Positions 44,496 through 53,534 of a stretch of DNA of 64,000 nucleotides are shown here, piece by piece. The stretch is from Pseudomonadota bacterium (GTDB lineage Bacteria; Myxococcota; Myxococcia; Myxococcales; Myxococcaceae), in the NCBI GenBank assembly GCA_023426545.1, contig JAFAAN010000149.1, forward strand, positions 1 to 64,000, read 5' to 3'. Under the pieces are notes generated by a model. The model saw only the letters and a list, made by a program, of their open reading frames with translations, did not search any database and was not told the origin of the DNA. The translations under genes were made by a program, and so were the position numbers. The first letter of the stretch is position 1. The number at the start of each line of letters is the position of its first letter.

Positions 44496-45515
44496 TCAGT
44501 ACACGTTGTACTTGCGGCGCAGCGCCTCGTGCTCCTCCGCGTTGCGCGACGGGCGGAGGATGCGCTGCGCGTCGTGCAGGTAGTACCAGTACTCGCTCGG
44601 CTTGGGCGACATCGCGGCCTGGAGCGACGCCACGGTGGGCGCGCCGATGGGGCCGGGCGGCAGGCCCTTCTTGTGCCGCGTGTTGTACGCGTCCTGCGGG
44701 TCCCTCAGGCGCTTGAGGAAGGCGACGCGGTCGTTCCACTGCGCCAGCTCGTAGCGCGACGTGGCGTCCACGCCGAGCGGGTAGCCCTTGTCCACGCGCT
44801 TCCACAGGATGCCCGCGACCAGGGGACGCTGGTCGGGGAGCGGCTCCTCGCGCTCCAGCATGGAGGCCATCACCACCACCTCGTGCAGGGTGCGCCCGCT
44901 CTTCGAAATCGCCTCGCGGTTGGGGGCGTAGAAGCGCTGCGCGAACGCGTCGAGCTGGCGCTGGATGAGCGACTTCACGTCGAACTTGCCCGGAATCACG
45001 CCGTAGGTCTCCGGGTAGAGGTAGCCCTCCAGCGTGCCCGTGGAGGGCAGGGGGAAGGGCGCGGTGAAGTCCTGGGGCCTGCTGGCCGCGGCGATGTACG
45101 CGCCCGCCTGGATGTGGCCCGCCGCCGCGAGCGCCGCGTCGGTGTCGCGCAGGCGCCAGCCCTCGACGACGACGAAGGGCACGTCCTCGGGAATCGGGTT
45201 GTCCTCCAGCTCGGTGGCCAGCTCGGCCAGCGTCATGGAGGGGCTGACCTCGTGGCGGCCCGCCTTGGGCGCGAAGCTGCCGCGCCGGTACAGGTGCCAG
45301 CGCCAAACACGGGCATCGCGGATGAGGCCCTGCGATTCGAGCAACGTCCCCAGGCCGCGCCCGGAGGTGCCCTTGGGGACGGTGAACTCCACCGTGTCCG
45401 CGCCGGGGGGCGCCATGGCCGTGCGCGCCTGTTGCTCAATCCAGAAGAAGGCGCCCGCGCCGGCCGCCACCAGCAGCACGAAGGCTGCACCCAGGACCCA
45501 GAGAATCCGCTTCAT
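44496..45515 (-). CDS. mltG: Endolytic murein transglycosylase MltG
   Basis: 339 residues. One N-terminal membrane helix (MKRILWVLGAAFVLLVAAGA) is followed by a LysM-like subdomain and the YceG/MltG catalytic domain: GTLEGYLYPETYGVIPGKFD near 160, VVVMASMLEREEP with Glu221 as the likely catalytic residue, DKGYPLGVDATSRYELAQW near 247, and GLPPGPIGAPTVASLQAAM near 285. It cuts nascent glycan strands to set their length at the inner membrane. The stop codon is 21 bases from the convergent enoyl-CoA hydratase stop. Confidence 0.95.
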   Translation of the reverse strand: MKRILWVLGAAFVLLVAAGAGAFFWIEQQARTAMAPPGADTVEFTVPKGTSGRGLGTLLESQGLIRDARVWRWHLYRRGSFAPKAGRHEVSPSMTLAELATELEDNPIPEDVPFVVVEGWRLRDTDAALAAAGHIQAGAYIAAASRPQDFTAPFPLPSTGTLEGYLYPETYGVIPGKFDVKSLIQRQLDAFAQRFYAPNREAISKSGRTLHEVVVMASMLEREEPLPDQRPLVAGILWKRVDKGYPLGVDATSRYELAQWNDRVAFLKRLRDPQDAYNTRHKKGLPPGPIGAPTVASLQAAMSPKPSEYWYYLHDAQRILRPSRNAEEHEALRRKYNVY

Positions 45516-46016
45516 TCGCGGCGCACGCTATCACCGGATCCGGGCCGTGCCTGGGTTCCGGCGCGTGGATGTCGCCTCGTGTGCGCCAGGCCGGCCACCA
45601 CTCAGGCGGCTGGCCCCGCCGCGAACCACGCCAGACTGCCCAGCAGCGGGCGCCGCCGCATCTGCCGTCTCCGCGCGTCCAGGTAGGTGCGCGACATGGT
45701 CGCGAACAGGTGCGGCCCATCCAGCGCCAGCATCCAGGCTCACCACGGCATGAGGTTGCTGACGCCACCCAAACACGGAGCCCGACCCGCGCGAGGCTCG
45801 CGGCGAGACCTCCTGCCTTGGAAATCAGGTCGTGCCGCCCGTCGACGAGCCAGCCTGCGCGGCAGGGGCTGCGACTGCGAGAGGCGTGGTGCTCATGAGG
45901 GCTCCCGTGGAACGCCGGAGAGGACATGGGAAGGTGCAGGTAGTCAGTCTGCCTACCTGGGATCGGGGCCCAAAACCTACTTGAGCGGCGGGGCGCGTAC
46001 CGCGATTGTCTTCGCC
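45516..46016 (-). other. Gene-poor spacer with two short minus-strand frames, possible decayed gene
   Basis: No complete gene is visible in these 501 bases. On the minus strand a 23-codon frame starts at 45896 with GGGAG 6 bases upstream (MSTTPLAVAAPAAQAGSSTG...). Further on, a 43-codon frame runs 45733-45602 (LALDGPHLFATMSRTYLDAR, RRRPLLGSLAWFAAGPAA). Just before it, in the same frame, LGGVSNLMPW ends at an in-frame TGA. Composition is coding-like in patches, so this may be the remains of a gene lost by several frame breaks. The promoter of the PilZ-Hsp70 gene should also lie here. Confidence 0.4.
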
Positions 46017-49000
46017 ATGGATCAAGGCAGGCGCACCACGGACAGGAAAGCAGTCGGCCTGCTGGTGAAGCTGAAGCACGAGAGCGTGGGGCACTTCGCG
46101 GAGGAGTTCGCCACCAACCTGAGCCCGGGTGGGATGTTCATCCGCTCGCGCACCCCCCAGCCGGTGGGGACCCCCGTCAAGTTCGAGGTGCAGATCGCCG
46201 GAGGCGTGCGTGTCCTTCGCGGCTCCGCGACGGTTCGCTGGGTTCGCGAGGTGGGGGACCCCGCCGGGCCCCCAGGCATGGGCCTCCAGTTCGAGGAGCT
46301 GGACACGGCGAGCCGCGCCCTCGTCGAGATGATGGTGCAGCGCAAGTCCGCGGCGCCCGCCGCCCAGCCGCTGCCCTCGATTGCGCCGTCCATCGCGCCC
46401 TCCGTGGCCCCCGCGATTGCGCCGTCCGTGGCGCCGATGCAGGCGCGCCCCGCGGCGGCTCCGCCGGTCCAGGCCCGTCCCGCGCCCGTGGCGCCAGCGC
46501 GCCCACCCACCCCGGCTGCGCCCGCGCGGCCTGCGGCTGCCGAGGCGGGCGGCATGGCGCTCGATTCGCTGTTCGATGACCTGGAGCCGGAGGGCCTGGC
46601 GCCCACGCCCAGCCTGGATGAGCCGTTCGACTTCTCTCCGCCAGTGGTGGCGGAGCCGAAGACGCCACCGCCCAGCCAGGTCCCGGTGTCGTACTCGCTG
46701 CCTCCTCCCGTGGCCGCGGATGACGTGGACATCCCGCTCGACGAGCTCATCGCGAGCACGCCGCCTCCGCCCGCGGTGTCGCTCGACGTCGACGAGCCGC
46801 TGCCCGGCTTCGAGTTCGAAATCGAGAGCCCGTCCGGTGAGGTCCCCGTGGCCATGGGCCAGCCGATGGACGAGGCGCCCATCGAGGTGGGCATCTCGCT
46901 GGAGGTCGAGCCGGAGTCCTCCGCGTCGTCCGGAGGCGGAGCCCTGGAGTTCGAGCTGGACCTGGGCGACGCGGTGACGGAGCCGCCCCGTGCGCCACCG
47001 CCTCCACCTTCGGCGGGCGGGGCGTTCGAGTTCGACCTGGACCTGGGCGACGCGGAGACGGCGGCGCCCATGGCACCACCTCCGCCGCCTGTTCCCGCCG
47101 CGTCCATCTCGGGGGGAGGCGCGTTCGAGTTCGACCTGGACTTGAGCGACGCGGAGGTGGCGGCGCCTCCGCCCCCGCCACAGCTTGCGCCGCGGGCGCG
47201 TGCCCCGGTGTCGCCGCCGCCCGCACCAGCCGCGTCCCGCTCCGGAGGCGGCAGCGTCGAGTTCGACCTCGACCTGTCCGATGACGTCAGCCCCGCGCCC
47301 CCGCCAGTGGCTGCTCCGCGGCGAACCCCGCCGCCACCTCCGCCCGCCGCTGGTGGCGCGTTCGAGTTCGACCTCGACCTGAGCGAGGACGTGGCGGAGG
47401 TCCCCGCTGCCGCGCCTCCGCCCCCGCCCGCGGCGGTCCGTCCGCCGCCACCACCGCCCGTGCAGCCACCTGCGGCGGCCCGTCCGCCGCCTCCGCCGCC
47501 CGTGGCTCCGCCTCCGCCACAGGGGCTTCCCCAGGTGCGCCGCGAGGCCCCCCGCGCGCCCGAGCCGACGGCCACGCCCACGGTGCTCATGCCCGCCGAA
47601 GCGAAGGCGCCCATGCAGGCGCCCGCGCTGGACGAGCACGGCTTGCCGAAGACGGTGTTCCTGCCGCCGCCAGTGCCGCTCAGCGGGACGGGGCCCGTCA
47701 TCGGCATCGACCTGGGCACCACCAACTCGTGTGTGGCGCTGCTCTCCAACGGCCGGCCCATCGTGCTGCGCTCGCGGGAGGGCTACAACACCATCCCCTC
47801 GGTCATCTCGCTCAACACGCAGAACAAGCTGCTCGTCAGCCACCGCGCGAAGAACCAGCTGGTGCTGCGCCCCCAGCACACCATCAACGGCGCGAAGCGG
47901 CTCGTCGGCCGTCCGTACAACAGCGCCGTGGTGAACCAGATTCGCGAGCGCTTCCACTACGCCATCGTTCCCGACTCCGCAGGCCGCGCCGCCGTGCGCC
48001 TGGCGGACACGGTGCTGTCGCTGGAAGAGGTGCAGGCCATCATCCTCCGCGAGTGCAAGGAGATGGCGGAAGCGCACCTCAACCAGAAGGTGGAGCGCGC
48101 GGTGGTGACGGTGCCTGCGTACTACTCGGAGCCGCAGCGTGAGGCCGTGCGCAAGTCCGGCATCCTCGCGGGCCTCAAGGTGGAGCGCATCCTCAACGAG
48201 CCCACCTCCGCGGCGCTCGCCTACGGCCTCAACCGCGAGCTGAACAAGAAGGTCCTCGTCTACGACCTGGGCGGCGGCACCTTCGACGCCACCATTCTGC
48301 GAATCGAGAAGAACGTCTTCGAGGTGCTCGGCACCGGCGGCGACGTCTTCCTGGGCGGTATCGACTTCGACAACCTCGTCGTCGACTACCTGCTGGCGCG
48401 CTTCCAGGAGAAGGAGGGCATCGCCTTCACGGGGGACGGCATCGCCCTGTCGCGTGTGAGCGACGGGGCCGAGCGCGCGAAGATGGCGCTGTCCGAGCGC
48501 AGCACCTTCGAGGTCCACATCCCGATGTTGATGATGGACGACGCGGGCAAGCCTCGCGACCTGCGCGTCGTCCTCAGCCGGCAGGAGCTGGAGAAAATCT
48601 GCGAGCCGCTGCTCAGCCGCACCCTCGACGTGGTGCGCGACGTGCTGCTGGACGCGAAGCTGAAGGCCTCCGAGGTGGACGACATCATCCTCGTGGGCGG
48701 CATGAGCCGCATGCCGATGGTGCGCGACAAGCTCAAGTCGCTCTTTGGCAAGGCCGCGCAGGCCAGCGTCAACGCGGACGAGGCGGTGGCCCTGGGCGCG
48801 GCGCTCTACTCCGGCTCCGTGGACAAGGTGAGCAGCGTGGTGCTCATCGACGTGCTGCCGATGACGGTGGGCGTGGCCATGCCCGGCGGCGCCTTCAAGC
48901 GTGTCATCGAGCGCAACAGCCCGCTGCCCGCGCAGCGCTCCTTCGCCATCAACACGACGAAGGAGAACGAGGAGTTCCTGGAGCTGTCCATCTTCCAGGG

Positions 49001-49325
49001 CGAGGACAGCCACATCTCCGCCAACGAGTACCTGGGCACCGTGCGCATCGAGGGACTGCCCAGGGGGCCCAAGGGCTCCGTGCGCGTGGCGGTGACGCTG
49101 AAGCTCGACTCCGAATGCGTGCTGCACGTGGAGGCGCGCGAGTACTCCACGCGCAGGGAGGTGAAGGCCACGCTGGCCACGCGCTACTCGCCGGAGGAGC
49201 TCCAGAAGCAGCTCCAGGTCAGCAAGGAGTCCGTGAAGGCCGCCGAGGAGCGCCGCGGCGCCGACCTCAAGGAGCGTGCGGGCGGCTTCTGGGGCTTCCT
49301 CAAGAAGGCGCTGGGCCGGAAGTAG
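46017..49325 (+). CDS. PilZ-Hsp70 (DnaK-like) fusion protein
   Basis: 1102 residues from ATG 46017; there is no clear Shine-Dalgarno. Residues 1-110 are a PilZ domain with both c-di-GMP-binding motifs, RTTDR (RxxxR, 6-10) and NLSPGG (NxSxxG). Residues 110-555 are a Pro/Ala-rich linker with five acidic EFDLDL-type repeats. Residues 560-935 are an Hsp70 nucleotide-binding domain: IGIDLGTTNSCVALLSNGRP (562), VLVYDLGGGTFDATILR, DDIILVGGMSRMPMVRDKL. A substrate-binding beta domain follows (about 940-1060), but the helical lid is very short, ending in GFWGFLKKALGRK. It suggests an ATP-driven chaperone gated by c-di-GMP. The FliB-like gene starts 9 bases downstream. Confidence 0.93.
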   Translation: MDQGRRTTDRKAVGLLVKLKHESVGHFAEEFATNLSPGGMFIRSRTPQPVGTPVKFEVQIAGGVRVLRGSATVRWVREVGDPAGPPGMGLQFEELDTASRALVEMMVQRKSAAPAAQPLPSIAPSIAPSVAPAIAPSVAPMQARPAAAPPVQARPAPVAPARPPTPAAPARPAAAEAGGMALDSLFDDLEPEGLAPTPSLDEPFDFSPPVVAEPKTPPPSQVPVSYSLPPPVAADDVDIPLDELIASTPPPPAVSLDVDEPLPGFEFEIESPSGEVPVAMGQPMDEAPIEVGISLEVEPESSASSGGGALEFELDLGDAVTEPPRAPPPPPSAGGAFEFDLDLGDAETAAPMAPPPPPVPAASISGGGAFEFDLDLSDAEVAAPPPPPQLAPRARAPVSPPPAPAASRSGGGSVEFDLDLSDDVSPAPPPVAAPRRTPPPPPPAAGGAFEFDLDLSEDVAEVPAAAPPPPPAAVRPPPPPPVQPPAAARPPPPPPVAPPPPQGLPQVRREAPRAPEPTATPTVLMPAEAKAPMQAPALDEHGLPKTVFLPPPVPLSGTGPVIGIDLGTTNSCVALLSNGRPIVLRSREGYNTIPSVISLNTQNKLLVSHRAKNQLVLRPQHTINGAKRLVGRPYNSAVVNQIRERFHYAIVPDSAGRAAVRLADTVLSLEEVQAIILRECKEMAEAHLNQKVERAVVTVPAYYSEPQREAVRKSGILAGLKVERILNEPTSAALAYGLNRELNKKVLVYDLGGGTFDATILRIEKNVFEVLGTGGDVFLGGIDFDNLVVDYLLARFQEKEGIAFTGDGIALSRVSDGAERAKMALSERSTFEVHIPMLMMDDAGKPRDLRVVLSRQELEKICEPLLSRTLDVVRDVLLDAKLKASEVDDIILVGGMSRMPMVRDKLKSLFGKAAQASVNADEAVALGAALYSGSVDKVSSVVLIDVLPMTVGVAMPGGAFKRVIERNSPLPAQRSFAINTTKENEEFLELSIFQGEDSHISANEYLGTVRIEGLPRGPKGSVRVAVTLKLDSECVLHVEAREYSTRREVKATLATRYSPEELQKQLQVSKESVKAAEERRGADLKERAGGFWGFLKKALGRK
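46932..47393 (+). repeat. Five acidic EFDLDL-type repeats in the PilZ-Hsp70 linker
   Basis: Within the linker, five units of the form GGAFEFDLDLSDAE recur, separated by Pro-rich spacers: GGALEFELDLGDAV, GGAFEFDLDLGDAE, GGAFEFDLDLSDAE, GGSVEFDLDLSDDV, GGAFEFDLDLSEDV. They alternate hydrophobic and acidic residues and look like short linear docking motifs. The DNA copies are similar enough to allow recombination, so repeat number may vary between strains. Confidence 0.8.
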
Positions 49326-49334
49326 CGTGCGACC

Positions 49335-50615
49335 ATGACGACCACCGCGCCTCGCTACATGACGCGCTTCCAGTGCCTCGCGCAGGACTGCGAGGACACG
49401 TGCTGCGCGGGGCTCGTCGTCCCGGTCAGCGAGGCGCGCTTGCAGCGGTTGCGGGAGGCGGTGGCCGGAGGTCCGGACGCGGAGCGGGTGGAGTCCTTCA
49501 TCCGGCCCGAGCTCGGCGCTGCGCCTGGAGACGACGCCATCATCGCCAAGCGGGACGACGGCCACTGCGTGTTCCTGGATGCGCGGAAGACGTGCTCCCT
49601 GCACCGCGCCTATGGCGAAGCCGCGCTCCCGGACGCGTGCGCCACCTTCCCCCGCGTCGCCACGCGCTGGGAGCAGGGGCTGGAGGTGGCCGGCTCGCTC
49701 GCGTGTCCGGAAGTCGCCCGGCTGTGTCTGCTGGCGGAGGACGGCGTGGAGCCGGTGCCCGTGTCGGAGTCGCTCGCCATCCGTCCGGAGCTGGCGCGGC
49801 CCCTGGACACGGAGGCCGAGGACGCGTGGACGCGACATGCGAGTGCCGTGCGCGCCACTGCGCTGACGCTGCTCCAGCGCCGCGAGCTTCCCTTCGCCGC
49901 GCGGCTGTTCGCGCTGGGGCAGTTGGGGCTCCGGCTGGACGGCTTCTACTTCCAGGGCACGGAGGTGTTTCGCGAGGAATTGCGTGAGGGCGCGGAGGCG
50001 CTGCTGAAGGAAGTCCTGCACGCCTTCTCCGAGCCGGAGACATTGGCGGCGCTGCACGGGGGCTTCACGGCGTTGGACCTGCCTGGAGGCCCGTGGGCAG
50101 GCATCTGCGCCACCGTGCTGCGAGCCCGCAGGGGCGCCGTTCGGAGCGAGCGCTTCCTGACGCTGGTGGACCTGGTGCTGGCGTCCTACGGCGGCGCGGA
50201 CCTGGTGCCTGACAATGCCTGGCGGCTTCACTCGGAGCGCCGCGCGCGGCTGTCACCCGGGCTGGCCGCCAGGGTGGAGCAGTACTTCCGCCACCACGCG
50301 GTGAATCACTGGCTGCGCCATCCCTTCACGGACGCGCCCCGGGTGCTGGACTACGTGTTCCGCATGGTGCTGCGCGAGGCGGTCCTCTGCTGGACGCTCT
50401 TCGGCCACCCCTCGGTGGTGGCGCTCTGCGCGGCGGGAGGCACGGACTCCGCGGAGGCTCGCGCGCGGCTGGACGCCGCCGCGGTGGAGTGCTTCCAGCT
50501 CATCGCCAAGCACGTCGAGCAGGCGCCCCAGCTCCACTCCCTCGCCGAGGGGCTGGCGGGGAGTGGGGGCGGGGAGACGCTCGGTCGGATGCTCGTGCTG
50601 CTCAAGGGGCTTTGA
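49335..50615 (+). CDS. FliB-like (flagellin lysine-N-methylase family) protein
   Basis: 426 residues from ATG 49335. The family's Cys set is present: YMTRFQCLAQDCEDTCCAG (Cys14, 19, 23, 24), GHCVFLDARKTCSLHRAYGE (Cys78, Cys87), then DACATFPRV (Cys102), which should bind a metal or Fe-S cluster as in YkgJ/FliB proteins. The rest is helical, with no classical SAM motif. In flagellate bacteria FliB methylates Lys of flagellin. Myxobacteria have no flagella, so the target here must be another protein. It is 9 bases downstream of the PilZ-Hsp70 gene, which suggests one operon. Confidence 0.83.
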   Translation: MTTTAPRYMTRFQCLAQDCEDTCCAGLVVPVSEARLQRLREAVAGGPDAERVESFIRPELGAAPGDDAIIAKRDDGHCVFLDARKTCSLHRAYGEAALPDACATFPRVATRWEQGLEVAGSLACPEVARLCLLAEDGVEPVPVSESLAIRPELARPLDTEAEDAWTRHASAVRATALTLLQRRELPFAARLFALGQLGLRLDGFYFQGTEVFREELREGAEALLKEVLHAFSEPETLAALHGGFTALDLPGGPWAGICATVLRARRGAVRSERFLTLVDLVLASYGGADLVPDNAWRLHSERRARLSPGLAARVEQYFRHHAVNHWLRHPFTDAPRVLDYVFRMVLREAVLCWTLFGHPSVVALCAAGGTDSAEARARLDAAAVECFQLIAKHVEQAPQLHSLAEGLAGSGGGETLGRMLVLLKGL

Positions 50616-50621
50616 ATCCCC

Positions 50622-51242
50622 TCAGGGGCGCGCGCGGGGCGTTGCGCCCAGGCGCCGCATCGCCTCCTGGAACACGGGGTACTCCTGCGCGCCCTGGAGG
50701 CCGAAGCGCTCGCCGAGGACGAAGGTGGGCACCGCGCTGACGCCGAGGGTGCGCGCCTCCTGGATGGAGTCCTCCACCCGCTTGGTATAGCGGCCCTCCT
50801 CCACGGCTCGCTGCAGGGCGTCCGGGTCCAGGCCCGCCTCCTGGGCGGCGCCCCGGAGCGTATCCCACTGCCAGAGGTCCTGGCCCTCGCTCCAGTAGCG
50901 GCGCAGCACGGCGGCGTGGAAGGGCTCCAGGCGGCCCTGCTCACGGGCGTACTCCGTCGCCTCGTGGGCGCGGCGCGTGGAGGGCGTGATGTCCCGCATC
51001 ACCAGGGTGAGCCCGGCTGCCTGGGCCCGGAGCTTCAGCGGGTTGTTCGGGTCCTTCATCTTCTCGCGCACGGCGTCGGGGAGGGGCAGGCCCTCGGGAG
51101 GGGTCTCCGGGCGCAGGTAGAAGGGACGCCAGTCCACCTGGACGTCGTAATCCTCCTTCAGCTTCTGGACCTCGGCATAGCCCACGTAACACCAGGGGCA
51201 GACGTAATCGGACCAGACGCGGACGGTGATGGGCTCGCTCAT
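50622..51242 (-). CDS. DsbA-family/FrnE-like thiol oxidoreductase
   Basis: 206 residues from ATG 51240-51242. A thioredoxin fold with CPWC at 15-18 (VRVWSDYVCPWCYVGYAEVQ) is followed by the helical insert and the cis-Pro region LGVSAVPTFVLGERFGLQGA near 167. That pattern is of the FrnE/2-hydroxychromene-2-carboxylate isomerase group. No signal peptide, so it acts in the cytoplasm, where FrnE-type proteins handle disulfides during oxidative stress. It is convergent with the FliB-like gene (6-base gap). Confidence 0.92.
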   Translation of the reverse strand: MSEPITVRVWSDYVCPWCYVGYAEVQKLKEDYDVQVDWRPFYLRPETPPEGLPLPDAVREKMKDPNNPLKLRAQAAGLTLVMRDITPSTRRAHEATEYAREQGRLEPFHAAVLRRYWSEGQDLWQWDTLRGAAQEAGLDPDALQRAVEEGRYTKRVEDSIQEARTLGVSAVPTFVLGERFGLQGAQEYPVFQEAMRRLGATPRARP

Positions 51243-51432
51243 GGGGCGGTGTCTAACCGCGTTGGGGCGTCCCGTCATGACGGAGTGCGCCGGGGATGCG
51301 TGCTCGTGGCACCCCGGGTACGCGAGGGTGGACAGGGCGGTCCGCAGCAGGCAGCGTCCACCTCCGACAACCGTGCCCGTGACGCACCCCTCGGGTGGGG
51401 TGACCGCGGGGCGACTGAACCAGGAGATTGCC

Positions 51433-53469
51433 TTGCCGCTGTCGCTTCTCGCGGCCCTGGCCCTGGGCGCTACCCCGGCGCCGGCCCGGCCCCAGCCATT
51501 CACCCACCACGACATGATTTCGATGCGCCGGCTGAGCAGCCCGCGCGTCTCTCCAGACGGGACGCAGGTCGCCTACGTCCTGCGCACCACCGACATGGCG
51601 GCCAACCGCGGGCGCACGGACCTGTGGCTCGTCGGCGTCGACGGAGCCGACGCGCCGCGCCAGCTCACTACGCATCCGGACGCGGACACCGAGCCCACCT
51701 GGGCGCCGGATGGCAAGAGCCTCTTCTTCCTATCCTCGCGCGGTGGCTCGTCGCAGGTGTGGCGCCTGCCCGTGAGCGGCGGCGAGGCCGTGCAGGTGAC
51801 GAAGCTGCCCCTGGACGTGGGCGCCTTCCGCCTTTCGCCGGACGGTACGCGGCTGGCCGTGGCGCTGGACGTCTTCCCGGACTGCGCCACGCTGGAGTGC
51901 AACACGCAGCGCGAGGAGGAGCGCTCCAAGCGCAAGGCCACCGGCCGCACGTATGACAAGCTCTTCGTCCGGCACTGGGACACGTGGAAGGACGGGCGGC
52001 GCTCGCACGTCTTCGTCGTCCCCGTGGCCGGCGGCGCGCCCGTGGACGTGATGAAGGGCATGGACGCGGACAGCCCCTCCAAGCCCTTCGGCGGCGCGGA
52101 GGAGTTCACCTTCACGCCGGACGGCAAGAGCGTCGTCTTCGCCGCGCGCGACGTGGGCCGCACCGAGGCCTGGTCCACCGACCTGGACCTCTTCGTCGCG
52201 CCCATCGACGGCAAGGCGAAGCCGCGCAAGCTGACGGAGAAGAACCGCGCCACCGACACCAGCCCCGTCTTCAGCCCGGACGGCAAGACGCTGGCCTACC
52301 TGGCCATGTCCCGCCCCGGCTTCGAGGCGGACCGCTACCGCGTCATCCTGCGCACGTGGCCGGGAGGCCAGGAGCGCGTGCTCACCGAGAGCTGGGACCG
52401 CTCCGTCGGCAGCCTCGCGTGGAGCCCGGATGGCAAGACGCTCTACGCGAGCGCCGGGCACGTCGGCCAGCAGCCCGTCTTCGCGCTGGACGTGGCCACG
52501 GGCAAGCCCACCCAGCTCACGAAGGAAGGCACGGCGGACGCGCCGCAGCCCGCGGCGGGTGGCCGCATCGTCTACGTGTACGACGACCTGGACTCCCCCG
52601 TGGACCTGCACGTCATGAACGCGGATGGCACGGGCTCGCGTCAGCTCACCCAGGTGAACCAGGAGGCGCTGGCCCGCATCGCCTTCGGTAAGTTCGAGCA
52701 GTTCTCGTTCCCTGGCTGGAACAACGAGACGGTCCACGCCTACGTCGTGAAGCCGGTGAACTTCGACCCGAAGAAGAAGTACCCGCTGGCCTTCCTCATC
52801 CACGGTGGGCCGCAGGGCTCGTTCGGCAATCACTTCCATTACCGCTGGAACCCGCAGGTGTACGCGGGGCGTGGCTACGTGGCCGTCATGGTCGACTTCC
52901 ACGGCTCCACCGGCTACGGGCAGGCGTTCACGGACTCCATCTCCGACGACTGGGGTGGCAAGCCGTTCGAGGACCTCCAGAAGGGCGTGGCCGCGGCGCT
53001 CCAGCGCTACAGCTTCATCGACAAGGACAAGATGTGCGCGCTGGGTGCCAGCTACGGCGGGTACATGATCAACTGGATTGCGGGCAACTGGCCGGACGGC
53101 TTCAAGTGCCTGGTGAACCACGACGGCATCCTCGACGAGCGAATGGGTTACTTCGACACCGAGGAGCTGTGGTTCCCGGAGTGGGAGCACAAGGGCACGC
53201 CGTGGGAGAACCCGGAGGGCTACCGCAAGCACAACCCGGTGGAGCACATCGCGAAGTGGAAGACGCCGATGATGGTCATCCACGGCGGGCAGGACTTCCG
53301 CGTGGTGGAGACGCAGGGCCTGGGCACCTTCACGGCGCTCCAGCGCAAGGGCATTCCCTCCAAGCTGCTCTACTTCCCGGAGGAGAACCACTGGGTGCTG
53401 CGCCCGGCCAACAGCGTGCAGTGGCACGACGAGGTCCTGGGCTGGCTGGACCAGTGGACGCGCAAGTAG
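51433..53469 (+). CDS. S9 family prolyl oligopeptidase-like peptidase, secreted
   Basis: 678 residues from TTG 51433, chosen because AGGAG lies 6 bases upstream and a signal peptide (LPLSLLAALALGATPAPA) begins there. Residues 30-430 form a beta-propeller with repeated SPDGT/SPDGK blades. The alpha/beta-hydrolase domain has Ser540 (LGASYGGYM), Asp621 (HGGQDFRV) and His653 (EENHWVLRP). It resembles dipeptidyl-peptidase/acylaminoacyl-peptidase S9 enzymes that trim peptides outside the cytoplasm, fitting a predatory proteolytic lifestyle. A clear terminator follows. Confidence 0.93.
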   Translation: MPLSLLAALALGATPAPARPQPFTHHDMISMRRLSSPRVSPDGTQVAYVLRTTDMAANRGRTDLWLVGVDGADAPRQLTTHPDADTEPTWAPDGKSLFFLSSRGGSSQVWRLPVSGGEAVQVTKLPLDVGAFRLSPDGTRLAVALDVFPDCATLECNTQREEERSKRKATGRTYDKLFVRHWDTWKDGRRSHVFVVPVAGGAPVDVMKGMDADSPSKPFGGAEEFTFTPDGKSVVFAARDVGRTEAWSTDLDLFVAPIDGKAKPRKLTEKNRATDTSPVFSPDGKTLAYLAMSRPGFEADRYRVILRTWPGGQERVLTESWDRSVGSLAWSPDGKTLYASAGHVGQQPVFALDVATGKPTQLTKEGTADAPQPAAGGRIVYVYDDLDSPVDLHVMNADGTGSRQLTQVNQEALARIAFGKFEQFSFPGWNNETVHAYVVKPVNFDPKKKYPLAFLIHGGPQGSFGNHFHYRWNPQVYAGRGYVAVMVDFHGSTGYGQAFTDSISDDWGGKPFEDLQKGVAAALQRYSFIDKDKMCALGASYGGYMINWIAGNWPDGFKCLVNHDGILDERMGYFDTEELWFPEWEHKGTPWENPEGYRKHNPVEHIAKWKTPMMVIHGGQDFRVVETQGLGTFTALQRKGIPSKLLYFPEENHWVLRPANSVQWHDEVLGWLDQWTRK

Positions 53470-53492
53470 CCGCTGCGTGACGCCGTCGTACC

Positions 53493-53530
53493 CGGGGCCC
53501 GCGTCGGAAGATGCGGGCCCCGTTGTCTTT
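53493..53530 (+). terminator. Rho-independent terminator of the S9 peptidase gene
   Basis: A perfect 10-bp stem CGGGGCCCGC / GCGGGCCCCG with a 10-base loop is followed by TTGTCTTT, 24 bases after the stop at 53469. The T-rich tail is on the plus strand only. It is the clearest intrinsic terminator in the window. Confidence 0.75.
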
Positions 53531-53534
53531 CGGC

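Noticed and set aside
45825..50231. Very long minus-strand open frame opposite the PilZ-Hsp70 and FliB-like genes
   Set aside because: It is His/Arg/Gly/Leu-rich with no domain, lies antisense to two clearly coding genes and is explained by high GC at third positions.
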